The notes under the pieces are model-generated. The model was not told the origin of the DNA and did not search any database. It saw only the letters and a program-made list of their open reading frames with translations. The position numbers and the translations under genes are program-made. DNA of 64,000 bases. It comes from Streptomyces sp. SCL15-4. Lineage in GTDB: Bacteria; Actinomycetota; Actinomycetes; Streptomycetales; Streptomycetaceae. Positions 26,685 to 37,365 of the stretch are shown one piece after another. The stretch's first letter is position 1, and each line of letters opens with the position of its first letter. Location of the stretch: contig NZ_JAOBTQ010000001.1 in assembly GCF_033366695.1 (NCBI RefSeq), forward strand, positions 1,364,001 through 1,428,000, written 5' to 3'.

Positions 26685-27776
26685 GTGAACCGCACGCTGA
26701 CCCTGGACGACCTCGTCCTCGCCGGAATCGCCCTGGCGGCGGGCCTGACACTCGCCTTCATGTCACGCACCCTGCTGCGCTGGCTGGCGAAGCACGCCAA
26801 GCGGACCCGCTGGAGCGGGGACGACGTGATCGTGGACGCGCTGCGCTCGGTCGTCCCGTGGGCGGCCATCGCGGGCGGCGCGGCGGCGGCCGCGGCGGTG
26901 CTGCCGCTCACCGGAGCCGTCCAGCACCACATCGACCAGGTGCTCCAGGTCTGGGTGATCGCCGTGGTGACCTTCTCCGCGGCCCGGGTCATCGCCGGCC
27001 TGGTCCGCTCGGTCACCCAGTCCCGCTCGGGAGTGGCGGGCTCGGCGACCATCTTCGTCAACATCACCCGGGTGCTGGTGCTGGCCATCGGCTTCCTGGT
27101 GGTGCTGCAGACCCTCGGCATCTCCATAGCGCCGCTGCTCACCGCCTTGGGCGTGGGCGGTCTGGCCGTCGCGCTGGCCCTGCAGGACACGCTCGCCAAC
27201 CTCTTCGCGGGCATCCACATCCTCGCCTCCAAGACCGTCCAGCCGGGCGACTACATCCGGCTGAGCAGCGGCGAGGAGGGCTATGTCGTCGACATCAACT
27301 GGCGCCAGACGACGGTCCGCCAGCTCTCCAACAACCTGGTGGTCATCCCCAACGGCCAGCTCGCCAAGGCCAACATGACCAACTACACCCGGCCCGAGCA
27401 GGAGCTGACCGTGCTGGTGCAGGTCGGGGTGGGCTACGACTCCGACCTGGAGCACGTGGAGCGGGTGACGGCGGAGGTGGTCACCGAGGTGATGCGGGAC
27501 GTCACGGGCGCCGTCCCCGACCACGAGCCCGCCATCCGCTTCCACACCTTCGGCGACTCCCGGATCGGCTTCACGGTGATCCTCGGCGTGGGCGAGTTCA
27601 GCGACCAGTACCGGATCAAGCACGAGTTCATCAAGCGCCTGCACCGCCGCTACCGCGCCGAGGGCATCCGCATCCCGGCCCCCACCCGCACGGTGGCGCT
27701 CCAGCAGGGCGCGGCGATCATCCCGCAGCAGCGCAACGGCGAGGACGCGGTCTCGGGAACCCCGGCGACCGAGTAA
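26685..27776 (+). CDS. MscS-family mechanosensitive ion channel
   Basis: This 363-residue protein has three to four transmembrane segments, the last being the pore-lining TM3 (APLLTALGVGGLAVALALQDTLANLFAGIHIL, with the spaced Gly/Ala pattern of MscS). The cytoplasmic beta domain follows at once (VQPGDYIRLSSGEEGYVVDINWRQTTVR and VVIPNGQLAKANMTNY), then the alpha/beta domain. It would release solutes on hypo-osmotic shock. GGAGG at 26674-26678 lies 6 bases before the GTG start. The neighbouring permease may load compatible solutes, so an osmotic role for both is possible but not shown. The degenerate repeat tract begins 60 bases after its stop. Confidence 0.92.
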   Translation: MNRTLTLDDLVLAGIALAAGLTLAFMSRTLLRWLAKHAKRTRWSGDDVIVDALRSVVPWAAIAGGAAAAAAVLPLTGAVQHHIDQVLQVWVIAVVTFSAARVIAGLVRSVTQSRSGVAGSATIFVNITRVLVLAIGFLVVLQTLGISIAPLLTALGVGGLAVALALQDTLANLFAGIHILASKTVQPGDYIRLSSGEEGYVVDINWRQTTVRQLSNNLVVIPNGQLAKANMTNYTRPEQELTVLVQVGVGYDSDLEHVERVTAEVVTEVMRDVTGAVPDHEPAIRFHTFGDSRIGFTVILGVGEFSDQYRIKHEFIKRLHRRYRAEGIRIPAPTRTVALQQGAAIIPQQRNGEDAVSGTPATE

Positions 27777-27839
27777 CCCGACGACCGAGCGGAACCAACG
27801 GCGCCCGACAGCCCCGCCCGGCCGATCGGGCCTGCGGCG

Positions 27840-28400
27840 ATGGGGGGCGCCATGGGTCGGGAGGCGGGGGGCCGGGGGGCCATGGGGGTGGGAGGCCCGT
27901 GGGGGGGGTGGCGGAGGAACGCCGGAGGTCGCGGCGGAAGGCCGCAGGCCGGTCGAGAGGGCCGGTCGGAGGCCCGGCAACGGGCCACGGTAAGGCCGCA
28001 GGGACGGACGGAGGGCCGCAGGGGCCCGCGCTGGAAGACCGCCAACGGGCCCGGCGAAAGGCCACAGGGGGTCGCAACAGGCCGGACGGAAGGCCGACGG
28101 GAGGCCACAGGGCGCCAAGCGGAAGGCCACAGGCCGGGCGGAGGACCGCCGGCCCGGGTGGAAGGCCGCAGTCCATCTGGAGAGCCACAAGGCGGGTGGA
28201 CGAACGCCGGCCCGGGTGGAGGACCGCGACAAGCCGGGCGGAGGCCACAGGCCGGGCAGAAGGCCGCAGCCCGTCTGGAGAGCCGCAAGGCGGAGTGGAG
28301 GACCGCCGATCGGGGCGGAGGCCGAGCCGGGCCCTGGGCCACAAGTCGACGCGGAGGCCGAGCCGGGCCGGGCCGTGGGCCACAGCCCGACGCAGAGGAG
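27840..28400. repeat. Degenerate GC/purine-rich repeat tract
   Basis: About 560 bases are made of imperfect copies of a roughly 18-21-base unit resembling GGCCACAGGCCGGGCGGA, with a longer near-duplicate of about 41 bases at 28161-28200 and again at 28259-28299 (98 bases apart). The plus strand is strongly G/A-rich. Long open frames run through it on both strands, giving low-complexity Arg/Gly/Pro proteins; none has a ribosome site or a conserved domain, so I do not annotate a gene. It sits between the MscS gene and the DUF4186 gene. Copies vary in length and are not separated by unique spacers, so it is not a CRISPR array. Confidence 0.7.
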
Positions 28401-28425
28401 CGTAGAGGTCGTACGCTCGGTAGGC

Positions 28426-31114
<2,689 letters not shown>

Positions 31115-31138
31115 CGCCCGCGACACCCGCGACGCCCT

Positions 31139-31186
31139 GAACCACCGCGCCCCGGCCGGCACCGCCCGGCCGGGGCGCGGTGGTTC
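31139..31186. terminator. 21-bp perfect hairpin after icd
   Basis: Arms GAACCACCGCGCCCCGGCCGG-type, 21 bp and fully complementary, at 31139-31159 and 31166-31186, enclose the 6-base loop CACCGC. There is no T-run, which is common for strong terminators in high-GC actinomycetes. It lies 25 bases after the icd stop. Confidence 0.8.
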
Positions 31187-31262
31187 GGTGCGCGGGCCGT
31201 TGTCAGTGGGGTGTGGCACCTTGATCACGGACGATGCCACCGACCACGCCCTGGAGCAGCCC

Positions 31263-32042
31263 GTGACCTCCTTCGACCTCCTGCCCGGTGACCCGGACTC
31301 GCCCGTGCTGCTGCACGTGCCGCACTCCGCGCGGGCGATACCCGACGACGTGCGCGCCGGGATCGTGCTGGACGACGGCGGGCTGGAGCGCGAGCTGGAC
31401 CACATCACGGACGCGCACACCGCCGAGCTGGCCGAGCGGGCCGCCGCGCTCGCCGGGGTGCGGCCCTGGCGGTTCGTCAACCGGCTGTCGCGGCTGGTGG
31501 TGGACCCGGAGCGGTTCCCGGACGAGCGGGAGGAGATGGCGGCCGTCGGCATGGGCGCCGTGTACACGCGGACCACGCACCGGGCCGGGCTGCGGCCCGC
31601 GGACACCGACCCGGAGCCGCTGCTCGCCCGGTACTTCCGGCCGTACGCCCGGGCCATGACCGAGGCGGTGGCCGGCCGGCTGGCCGCGACCGGGCGCGCC
31701 GTGATCATCGACGTGCACTCGTACCCCACCGAGCCGCTCCCCTACGAACTGCACGGCGCCGGGCCGCGTCCGCCGGTGTGCCTCGGCACGGACTCCTTCC
31801 ACACTCCGCCGGCGCTGGCCGAGGCCGCCCGCGGGGCGTTCGCCGACTGCGGCGACACCGGACTGGACAGCCCGTTCGCCGGGACGTACGTACCGCTGGA
31901 GTTCTACGGCACCGACGCCCGGGTCACCGCCCTGATGGTGGAGATCCGCCGCGACACCTACATGACGGAACCGGGCGGCCCGGCAGGCCCCGGCCTGAAC
32001 CGCCTGGCCGCTTCCCTGGCGAGGCTCGTCAACAGCGCCTGA
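31263..32042 (+). CDS. N-formylglutamate amidohydrolase family protein
   Basis: This 259-residue protein fits the FGase family: VLLHVPHSARAIPDDV near the start, ELDHITDAHT, a VNRLSRLVVDPERF stretch, VIIDVHSYPTEPLPYEL with the conserved Asp and His, and a C-terminal VEIRRDTYM. Members hydrolyse N-formylglutamate to glutamate and formate in histidine breakdown, or related N-acyl amino acids. The GTG at 31263 is chosen because GGAG at 31253-31256 lies 6 bases before it and the homologous region starts here. No hut genes are adjacent, so the role in histidine catabolism is not supported by context. It is convergent with the small protein gene at 32103. Confidence 0.85.
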   Translation: MTSFDLLPGDPDSPVLLHVPHSARAIPDDVRAGIVLDDGGLERELDHITDAHTAELAERAAALAGVRPWRFVNRLSRLVVDPERFPDEREEMAAVGMGAVYTRTTHRAGLRPADTDPEPLLARYFRPYARAMTEAVAGRLAATGRAVIIDVHSYPTEPLPYELHGAGPRPPVCLGTDSFHTPPALAEAARGAFADCGDTGLDSPFAGTYVPLEFYGTDARVTALMVEIRRDTYMTEPGGPAGPGLNRLAASLARLVNSA

Positions 32043-32102
32043 CCACCGGACCGGTACCCACCGGCCCGGCACCACAGGGCCCTCACGACCACGGTGGCTC
32101 TG

Positions 32103-32573
32103 TCACGCCCGTAGCCATTGGGTCACGATCACCTCCGCGCCGGTGCGCAGGCGGAGGGCGAACGGGCCGGTGGACGGACGGTCGCCGGTGAAGCGGCCGA
32201 GGGAATCGGTGGTGAGCGGACGGACGTGGCCGGGGCCGCCGAGGAGTTCGATCCGCGCGGACTGCGGCGGCAGCAGCTGGCCGATCAGCTCGTCCCCGGT
32301 GACCTCCACGTCCACGGTCAGCTCGCCCGCGCGGAAGGTGAGCATGCGCGGCGGGTCCAGCGCGCCCCGCACCGGCAGCGCGTCCACGAGCGAGTCGAAG
32401 GCCAGCTCGGCGAGCCGGGCGTCCAGGTCGTGCAGCGCGAACGCGTCCAGGGCCGACTGGACCAGCTCGGGCGGGACCGGGTCCCACACGGCGGCGGCCT
32501 GCCGCAGCTCCTCCGCCAGCAGTTCGTCGGCCAGTTCGTCCGGCTCCCCGGGCATCTCCTCGTCGCCGTTCAC
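32103..32573 (-). CDS. Small protein coupled to the sigma factor, function unknown
   Basis: This 156-residue protein has an acidic N-terminal half with helical repeats (DELADELLAEELRQAAAVW, DLDARLAELAFDSLVDAL) and a C-terminal part of short beta strands (LTVDVEVTGDELIGQLLPPQSARIELL, ALRLRTGAEVIVTQWLRA). It lacks the HxxxCxxC zinc site of ZAS anti-sigma factors and any membrane helix. Its GTG overlaps the stop of the sigma factor gene by four bases, the arrangement expected for a sigma regulator or partner. The short beta-rich C-terminus is reminiscent of carboxypeptidase-regulatory-like modules, but this is weak. Anti-sigma function is a guess from position alone. Confidence 0.8.
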   Translation of the reverse strand: MNGDEEMPGEPDELADELLAEELRQAAAVWDPVPPELVQSALDAFALHDLDARLAELAFDSLVDALPVRGALDPPRMLTFRAGELTVDVEVTGDELIGQLLPPQSARIELLGGPGHVRPLTTDSLGRFTGDRPSTGPFALRLRTGAEVIVTQWLRA

Positions 32574-33145
32574 AGCGCACCTCGCGCGTCCATCCGGGCC
32601 CGCAGCCGGCGCAGACAGCGCTGGCGCAGCGGACCGATGCTGCCGACCGCGATGCCGAGCGCGGCCGAGATCTCCCCGTAGCTCGGCGGCGGCGAGGCCA
32701 TCAGCACCCGCAGCAACTGCCGGCAGCGCTCGCCCAGTCCGTCCAGCTCCTGCCACAGCCGGCGGACCCGCTCGGCCCGGTCCGCCGCCTCCTCCGAGTC
32801 GATCAGCGACTCCTCCGGCGTGCGCTCCTCGCTGGCCCGGTCCAGCACCCGCGGATCGTCGGTCAGGGTCAGCCGCGACAGGCCCTTGAGCACCTTCAGG
32901 CACTCGTGCCGGGCCGTACTGGCCAGCCACGCACCGGCCTTGTCGGGTTCGCGGATGCGGCCGAGGTGCTGGGCGAAGCGGAACCAGACGGTCTGGAAGA
33001 CCTCGTGCCCGTCGGCGTCCGAGAGCCGGTAGGCCCGTACCACCGACCACACCAGCGGGCTCAACCCTTCCACCAGCGACTTCCAGGCCGCGGCGTCCCC
33101 GTCGACGGCGGACTGGACCAACGCGCCGACCTCTGTTCGGTCCAC
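32570..33145 (-). CDS. ECF-like RNA polymerase sigma factor
   Basis: This 191-residue protein has sigma region 2 (LVWSVVRAYRLSDADGHEVFQTVWFRFAQHLGRIREPDKAGAWLASTARHECLKVL) and region 4 (LDGLGERCRQLLRVLMASPPPSYGEISAALGIAVGSIGPLRQRCLRRLRARM), with no region 1.1 or 3, as in group 4 sigma factors. The GTG at 33145 follows a good ribosome site (GGGGTGGAG); a GTG at 33169 would add eight residues but lacks one. It is the first gene of a coupled pair and lies next to the subtilisin-like protease gene on the same strand. It may direct transcription of the protease genes around it; the promoter sequence it reads is not known. Confidence 0.9.
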   Translation of the reverse strand: MDRTEVGALVQSAVDGDAAAWKSLVEGLSPLVWSVVRAYRLSDADGHEVFQTVWFRFAQHLGRIREPDKAGAWLASTARHECLKVLKGLSRLTLTDDPRVLDRASEERTPEESLIDSEEAADRAERVRRLWQELDGLGERCRQLLRVLMASPPPSYGEISAALGIAVGSIGPLRQRCLRRLRARMDARGAL

Positions 33146-33204
33146 GGCTCCACCCCTTGTGTACGGCACGTCATCGTACGCCGCGGAGCAGAGGGTCCCG
33201 GCCC

Positions 33205-34632
33205 TCATACCGGCAGCGCCGGGAGCGGGGCCGGCACGGGACGCCAGGTGGGCGGAAAGAGCGCCGGGACGTACGCCCCGCGCACCTCGGCCCGGTCCGT
33301 GGCGGCCGCCAGCAGCGCGGCCCCGGCCGCCCGCGGATCGCGTTCCCCGTATCGCGTCATCCGGGCGGCGACCAGCCCCGCGACCACCGGGGTGGCGAAC
33401 GAGGTGCCGCTCCACCGCGCCATCCCCTCGAACATCACCTGGTCCGGTTTGCCGCCCGTGCTCCGCAGGCCCTCGCTCAGCACGCCCGTGTGGCTCGGGT
33501 ACTGGCAGGTGCACGGATACGCGTCGGAGCCGAACCGGCAGGCGTCGTAGCTGGAGTGCTGGTAGACGTACGGCACCGGGACGGTGAAGCCGGTGAGGGC
33601 GCTGGTGAGGCGCTCGCCGGGGGCGTTCACCCGTACCCAGGGGCCGTGGTTGGTGAAGCAGGCCCCGCCCTCGCCGTCCGCGCGCAGGGCGCCGACCGAC
33701 AGCACGCTGCCGGCGTACTCGGGCAGGCCGGCGTAGGCGGCGGGCCAGAACGGGGTGGCGCTGCCGTTGTTGCCCGCGGCGGCCACCAGCAACGTGCGCT
33801 GCTCGCGCAGTTCCCGCATGAACGCGTCCAGTCCGATCAGGCCGTCGGGGTCCTTGCCGGGCGTGCCGGCGGACAGGCTGATGATGTCCGGCCAGCCGTC
33901 CCGGTCGACCGCCTCGAAGAGGCGCGCGCCGAACTCCGACTCCAGCACGGCACCGGCGTCGTCGAGCGTGCCGCGCACGGTGATGTCGGTGTTGGGCGCG
34001 ACGGCCGCGAGGATCCCGGCGATGAACGTGCCGTGGCCGACGTACTGGCGCAGCACGCCGGCGGCGTCGGTCTCGGCCCGCTGGGCGTCGCCCGTGGTGT
34101 GGGCGAGCAGCGGACTGCGGTGGTGGTCGTGCACCAGGCCGGTGTCGACCACCAGGACACCGACCGCGGTGGCCGGGTCGTGACGTCCCGCGGCGGCGGC
34201 CGGGTTGGCGGGTTCGCCGCGCGGGACGGGCACCGGTTCGTCGCCGGGGCAGGCGTTGACCGCGATGTGCACGACGTGATTGCGGCCCGCCAGCCGGCGG
34301 CCCCGCCGGTCCTCGGCCTGCCGTACGGCGCGCAGGGCGTGCGGCACGGTGTCCTCGCCCTCCGCCGGGTGGCCGACCCGGATACGGGTGACGCCGGTGC
34401 GGCCGGTCCCCGGGCCCTCGCGGCGTACGTGGTCGGGGACGAGTCCCCGGGTCTCGGTGAAGTGGGCGCGCACGGCGTCCTCGACGAACGGGGCCTCCTC
34501 GCCGTCCCGGACGAGGACGACGCCCTTTTCGTAGAGGAGTCCCGCCGACTCGTCCGGCCCCATGGTCAGCGGGACGTCCGGCATGGCGCGCTGGATGTGC
34601 TGGAACTGCTCGTGGAAACGCTGTGGTGCCAC
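33205..34632 (-). CDS. Cytoplasmic S8 (subtilisin-like) serine protease
   Basis: This 475-residue protein has the full S8 triad: Asp163 in GVLVVDTGL, His200 in VGHGTFIAGI and Ser411 in SGTSFATPVVAG, with oxyanion Asn288 in AAAGNNGS. No signal peptide is present; an N-terminal region of about 150 residues precedes the catalytic domain and may be an inhibitory or adaptor segment. A loop rich in cysteine and tyrosine (residues 354-381) is unusual for an intracellular protease. GGAGG lies 7 bases before the GTG at 34632. The gene is divergent from the TPR-CHAT protease gene, 76 bases away, and is followed by the sigma factor gene. The pair suggests a shared proteolytic pathway. Confidence 0.9.
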   Translation of the reverse strand: MAPQRFHEQFQHIQRAMPDVPLTMGPDESAGLLYEKGVVLVRDGEEAPFVEDAVRAHFTETRGLVPDHVRREGPGTGRTGVTRIRVGHPAEGEDTVPHALRAVRQAEDRRGRRLAGRNHVVHIAVNACPGDEPVPVPRGEPANPAAAAGRHDPATAVGVLVVDTGLVHDHHRSPLLAHTTGDAQRAETDAAGVLRQYVGHGTFIAGILAAVAPNTDITVRGTLDDAGAVLESEFGARLFEAVDRDGWPDIISLSAGTPGKDPDGLIGLDAFMRELREQRTLLVAAAGNNGSATPFWPAAYAGLPEYAGSVLSVGALRADGEGGACFTNHGPWVRVNAPGERLTSALTGFTVPVPYVYQHSSYDACRFGSDAYPCTCQYPSHTGVLSEGLRSTGGKPDQVMFEGMARWSGTSFATPVVAGLVAARMTRYGERDPRAAGAALLAAATDRAEVRGAYVPALFPPTWRPVPAPLPALPV

Positions 34633-34708
34633 CTGGCATCCTCCCCCGTGGACGGTGCTACGACTGTGAGAGTCGCGGGACCGCCGTCTGATACAGCAGG
34701 CCACTACC

Positions 34709-37322
34709 ATGCGAGACGTGACGGCGGGATGCGAGTCGGTTCTCGAACTGCTGCCCATGGTGTTCGCCGACCCGGGCGAGGCCCGGGCACGGGCGGAACA
34801 CGTGCTGCGCGCCGGTCCGTCGCCGCTGCACGCCAGCGTGGCCCACCAGGTGCTCGGCATCTGGCAGCGGGACTTCGGCGATCTCCGGATCGCGCTGCGG
34901 CACCTGCGGCGGGCCCGGGACCTGGCGGCGCGCGCGGAGTCGGCCGACCGGGAGGCCGATGTGCTGGCGACCCTCGGGGTCGCATTGGTGCACGCGGGGC
35001 GCACACGGCAGGGCCTCGCCGCGTTCGAGCGGGGGGTGGCCCGGGGCGGCGGGCACACCCGGGCCCGGGTGCTGTACCGGCGCGCCTACGTCTGGTGGGT
35101 GCTGGGCCGGCACCGGGAGGCGCTGGAGGACGTGCGGCGGGCGCTGCCGGTGCTGCGCCAGGCCGCCGACGACATCTGGACGGCGCGGGCGCTGACCCTG
35201 CGGGCCACCGTGCATCTGGCGCTCGGCGCGGTGGACCGGGCGGTCGCGGACTTCACGGCGGCGGAGCGGCTGTGGGACACCACCGGCCAGGAGCACGACA
35301 AGGCGGACGCGGTGGAGAGCCGGGGCCTGGCCGCCTTCCGGTCCGGGGACATCCCGGCGGCGCTGCGGCTGCTGGACGAGGCCGAGGAGCGCTACGCCAA
35401 GCTGGGCACCCCCACCTACAACCTGTCCATCCGGCGCTGCGAGGTGCTGCGGGCGGCGGGTCTCGCCCCGGAGGCGCTGGCCGAGGCGGACGCGGCGATC
35501 GCGGAACTGGACCGGATCGGCGGGCAGTCCACCCGCAAGGCCGAACTGCTGCTCGCCGCCTCCTGGGCGGCCCGTTCGGCGGGCGACGCGCACACCGCGA
35601 TAGCCCGTGCCGCCGTCGCCGTACGGCTGTTCGCGGCGCAGCGCCGGACGTGGTGGGAGACGCACGCGCGGCTGGTTCTGATCGAGGCGCGGGTGGCGGC
35701 CGGGCGCCGGTCGGGCCGGATGGTCGCGGACGCGGCGGCGGTCGCCGAGAAACTGGCCGCCTTCGGCTCGCCCGCCGCGCCGGAGGCCTCGCTGCTGGCC
35801 GGCCGGATCGCGCTGGCGCTGGGCTGGACGGCGGACGCGGAGCGGCACCTGGCGGTGGCCGCGCGCAGCCGGTACGGCGGGGCCGCCGCCGGCCCGGGTG
35901 ACCGGCTGGGCGGCACAGGCGCTGCGGGCGCGGGCGGGCGGGTCCCGGCGGGGCGTGCTGGAGGCGTGCCGGCGCGGCCTGGACGTGCTGGACGACCACC
36001 GGATGACGCTGGGCGCCTCGGAGCTGCGCGCCCACGCGACCGCGCAGGGCGCCGAACTGGCCGCGCTGGCCCAGGAGGTGAGCCTGGCCCAGGGCGGCCC
36101 GCGGCGGCTGCTCGCGTGGAGCGAGCGGTGGCGGGCGACCGTGCTGTCCGCGCCGCCGACCCGGCCGCCGGACGATCCGGCGCTGCTGAGCGGGCTGACG
36201 GCCTACCGGGAGATCGCGGCCCGGGCGGAGGCCGCCCGGATGGACGGCCGCCCGGTGCCGGCGCTGGAGCGCGAACAGCGGCGCCTGGAGCGGGAGATCC
36301 GCTCCCGCACCCGGCACATGTGCGGGGCCGCGGCGGGCGCCGGGTACCGCTTCGACGTGGACCGGCTGCTGGACCGGCTCGGCGACGAGCGGCTGGTGAA
36401 GCTGGTCGTGGTCGACGGCCGGGTGCACGTCCTGCTCTGCGGGCAGGGCAGGGTACGGCGCTTCACGGGCGGGTCGCTGGCCCGGGCGGTGGCCGAGGCC
36501 GGGCATGTGCAGGCCGCGTTGCGGCGGCTGGCGCATCCGGGGGCCGAGGCACGGCTGCCGCTGGTGGAGGAGGCCGGCCGGCGGCTCCAGGACCTGCTGC
36601 TGGCCGGCGCGGTGCCGCATCTCGGGTCCGGCCCGGTGGTGATCGTGCCGCCGGGCGCGCTGCACCAGGTGCCGTGGGCGCTGCTGCCCGCGCTGCGCGA
36701 GCGGGTGCTCGGCGTGTCGCCGTCGGCGGGCAGCTGGCTGCGCGCCCGGGAGACGCAGCCGCCGCCGGAGGGCCGGCCGGTGCTGGTGCGGGGCCCGGGC
36801 CTGGCGACCGGCGGTGCGGAGGTCCCCGAGCTGGCGGACCGGTACGGTACGGCGACGGTCCTGGAGGACGACGAGGCGCGGGTGCCCCGGGTGCTCGCGG
36901 AGCTGGACGGCGCGCATCTGGCGCATCTCGCCGCGCACGGCACGTTCCGCGCCGACAGCCCCCTGTTCTCCGCGCTGCGGATGGCGGACGGACCGCTGAT
37001 CGTGCACGACTTCGAACGGCTGGCCCGCAGCCCGTACCGGATCATCCTCTCCAGCTGCGAGACCGCCCGCCTCGCCTCGGTCGGCGCGGACGAACTGCTC
37101 GGCGTGGTCACGGCGTTGCTGCCGCTGGGCACGGCCGGCGTGGTGGCGAGCAGCGCGCCGGTCAACGACGCGGCGGTGGTGCCGCTGATGCTGGCCCTGC
37201 ACAAGGGCCTCGGCGCGGGTCTGTCCCTGGCCGAGGCGCTGCGGGACGCCCGCGCCGCGCTGCCGGGCGACGCGGTGCACCAGGCGACGGGGTGGGCGTT
37301 CGCGGCGTTCGGCGCGGCATGA
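34709..37322 (+). CDS. TPR-CHAT (caspase-like) protease, split by an apparent frameshift
   Basis: The first frame (from ATG 34709) encodes tandem helical repeats of TPR type; near 35.88 kb it loses protein-like sequence, while a second frame from about 35,898 continues as a good protein to 37322. Dropping one G from the run GGGG at 35879-35882 joins both into one product of about 870 residues. The C-terminal half is a CHAT domain with the caspase-like dyad: His in HLAAHGTFRADSPLFSAL (codon at 36936) and Cys in IILSSCETARLA (codon at 37056). So it would be a cysteine protease regulated by TPR-bound partners. Either a real frameshift, programmed frameshifting, a sequencing error or two separate coupled ORFs (GTG at 35898) could explain the layout. 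It is divergent from the S8 protease. Confidence 0.8.
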
Positions 37323-37365
37323 GGACGGCGGCCCGGACGGCGGGTGTCCGGGGCGCGGGCGGTCC

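Noticed and set aside
27840..28400. Possible CRISPR array
   Set aside because: Copies are degenerate, of unequal length and not separated by unique spacers; no cas gene is near.
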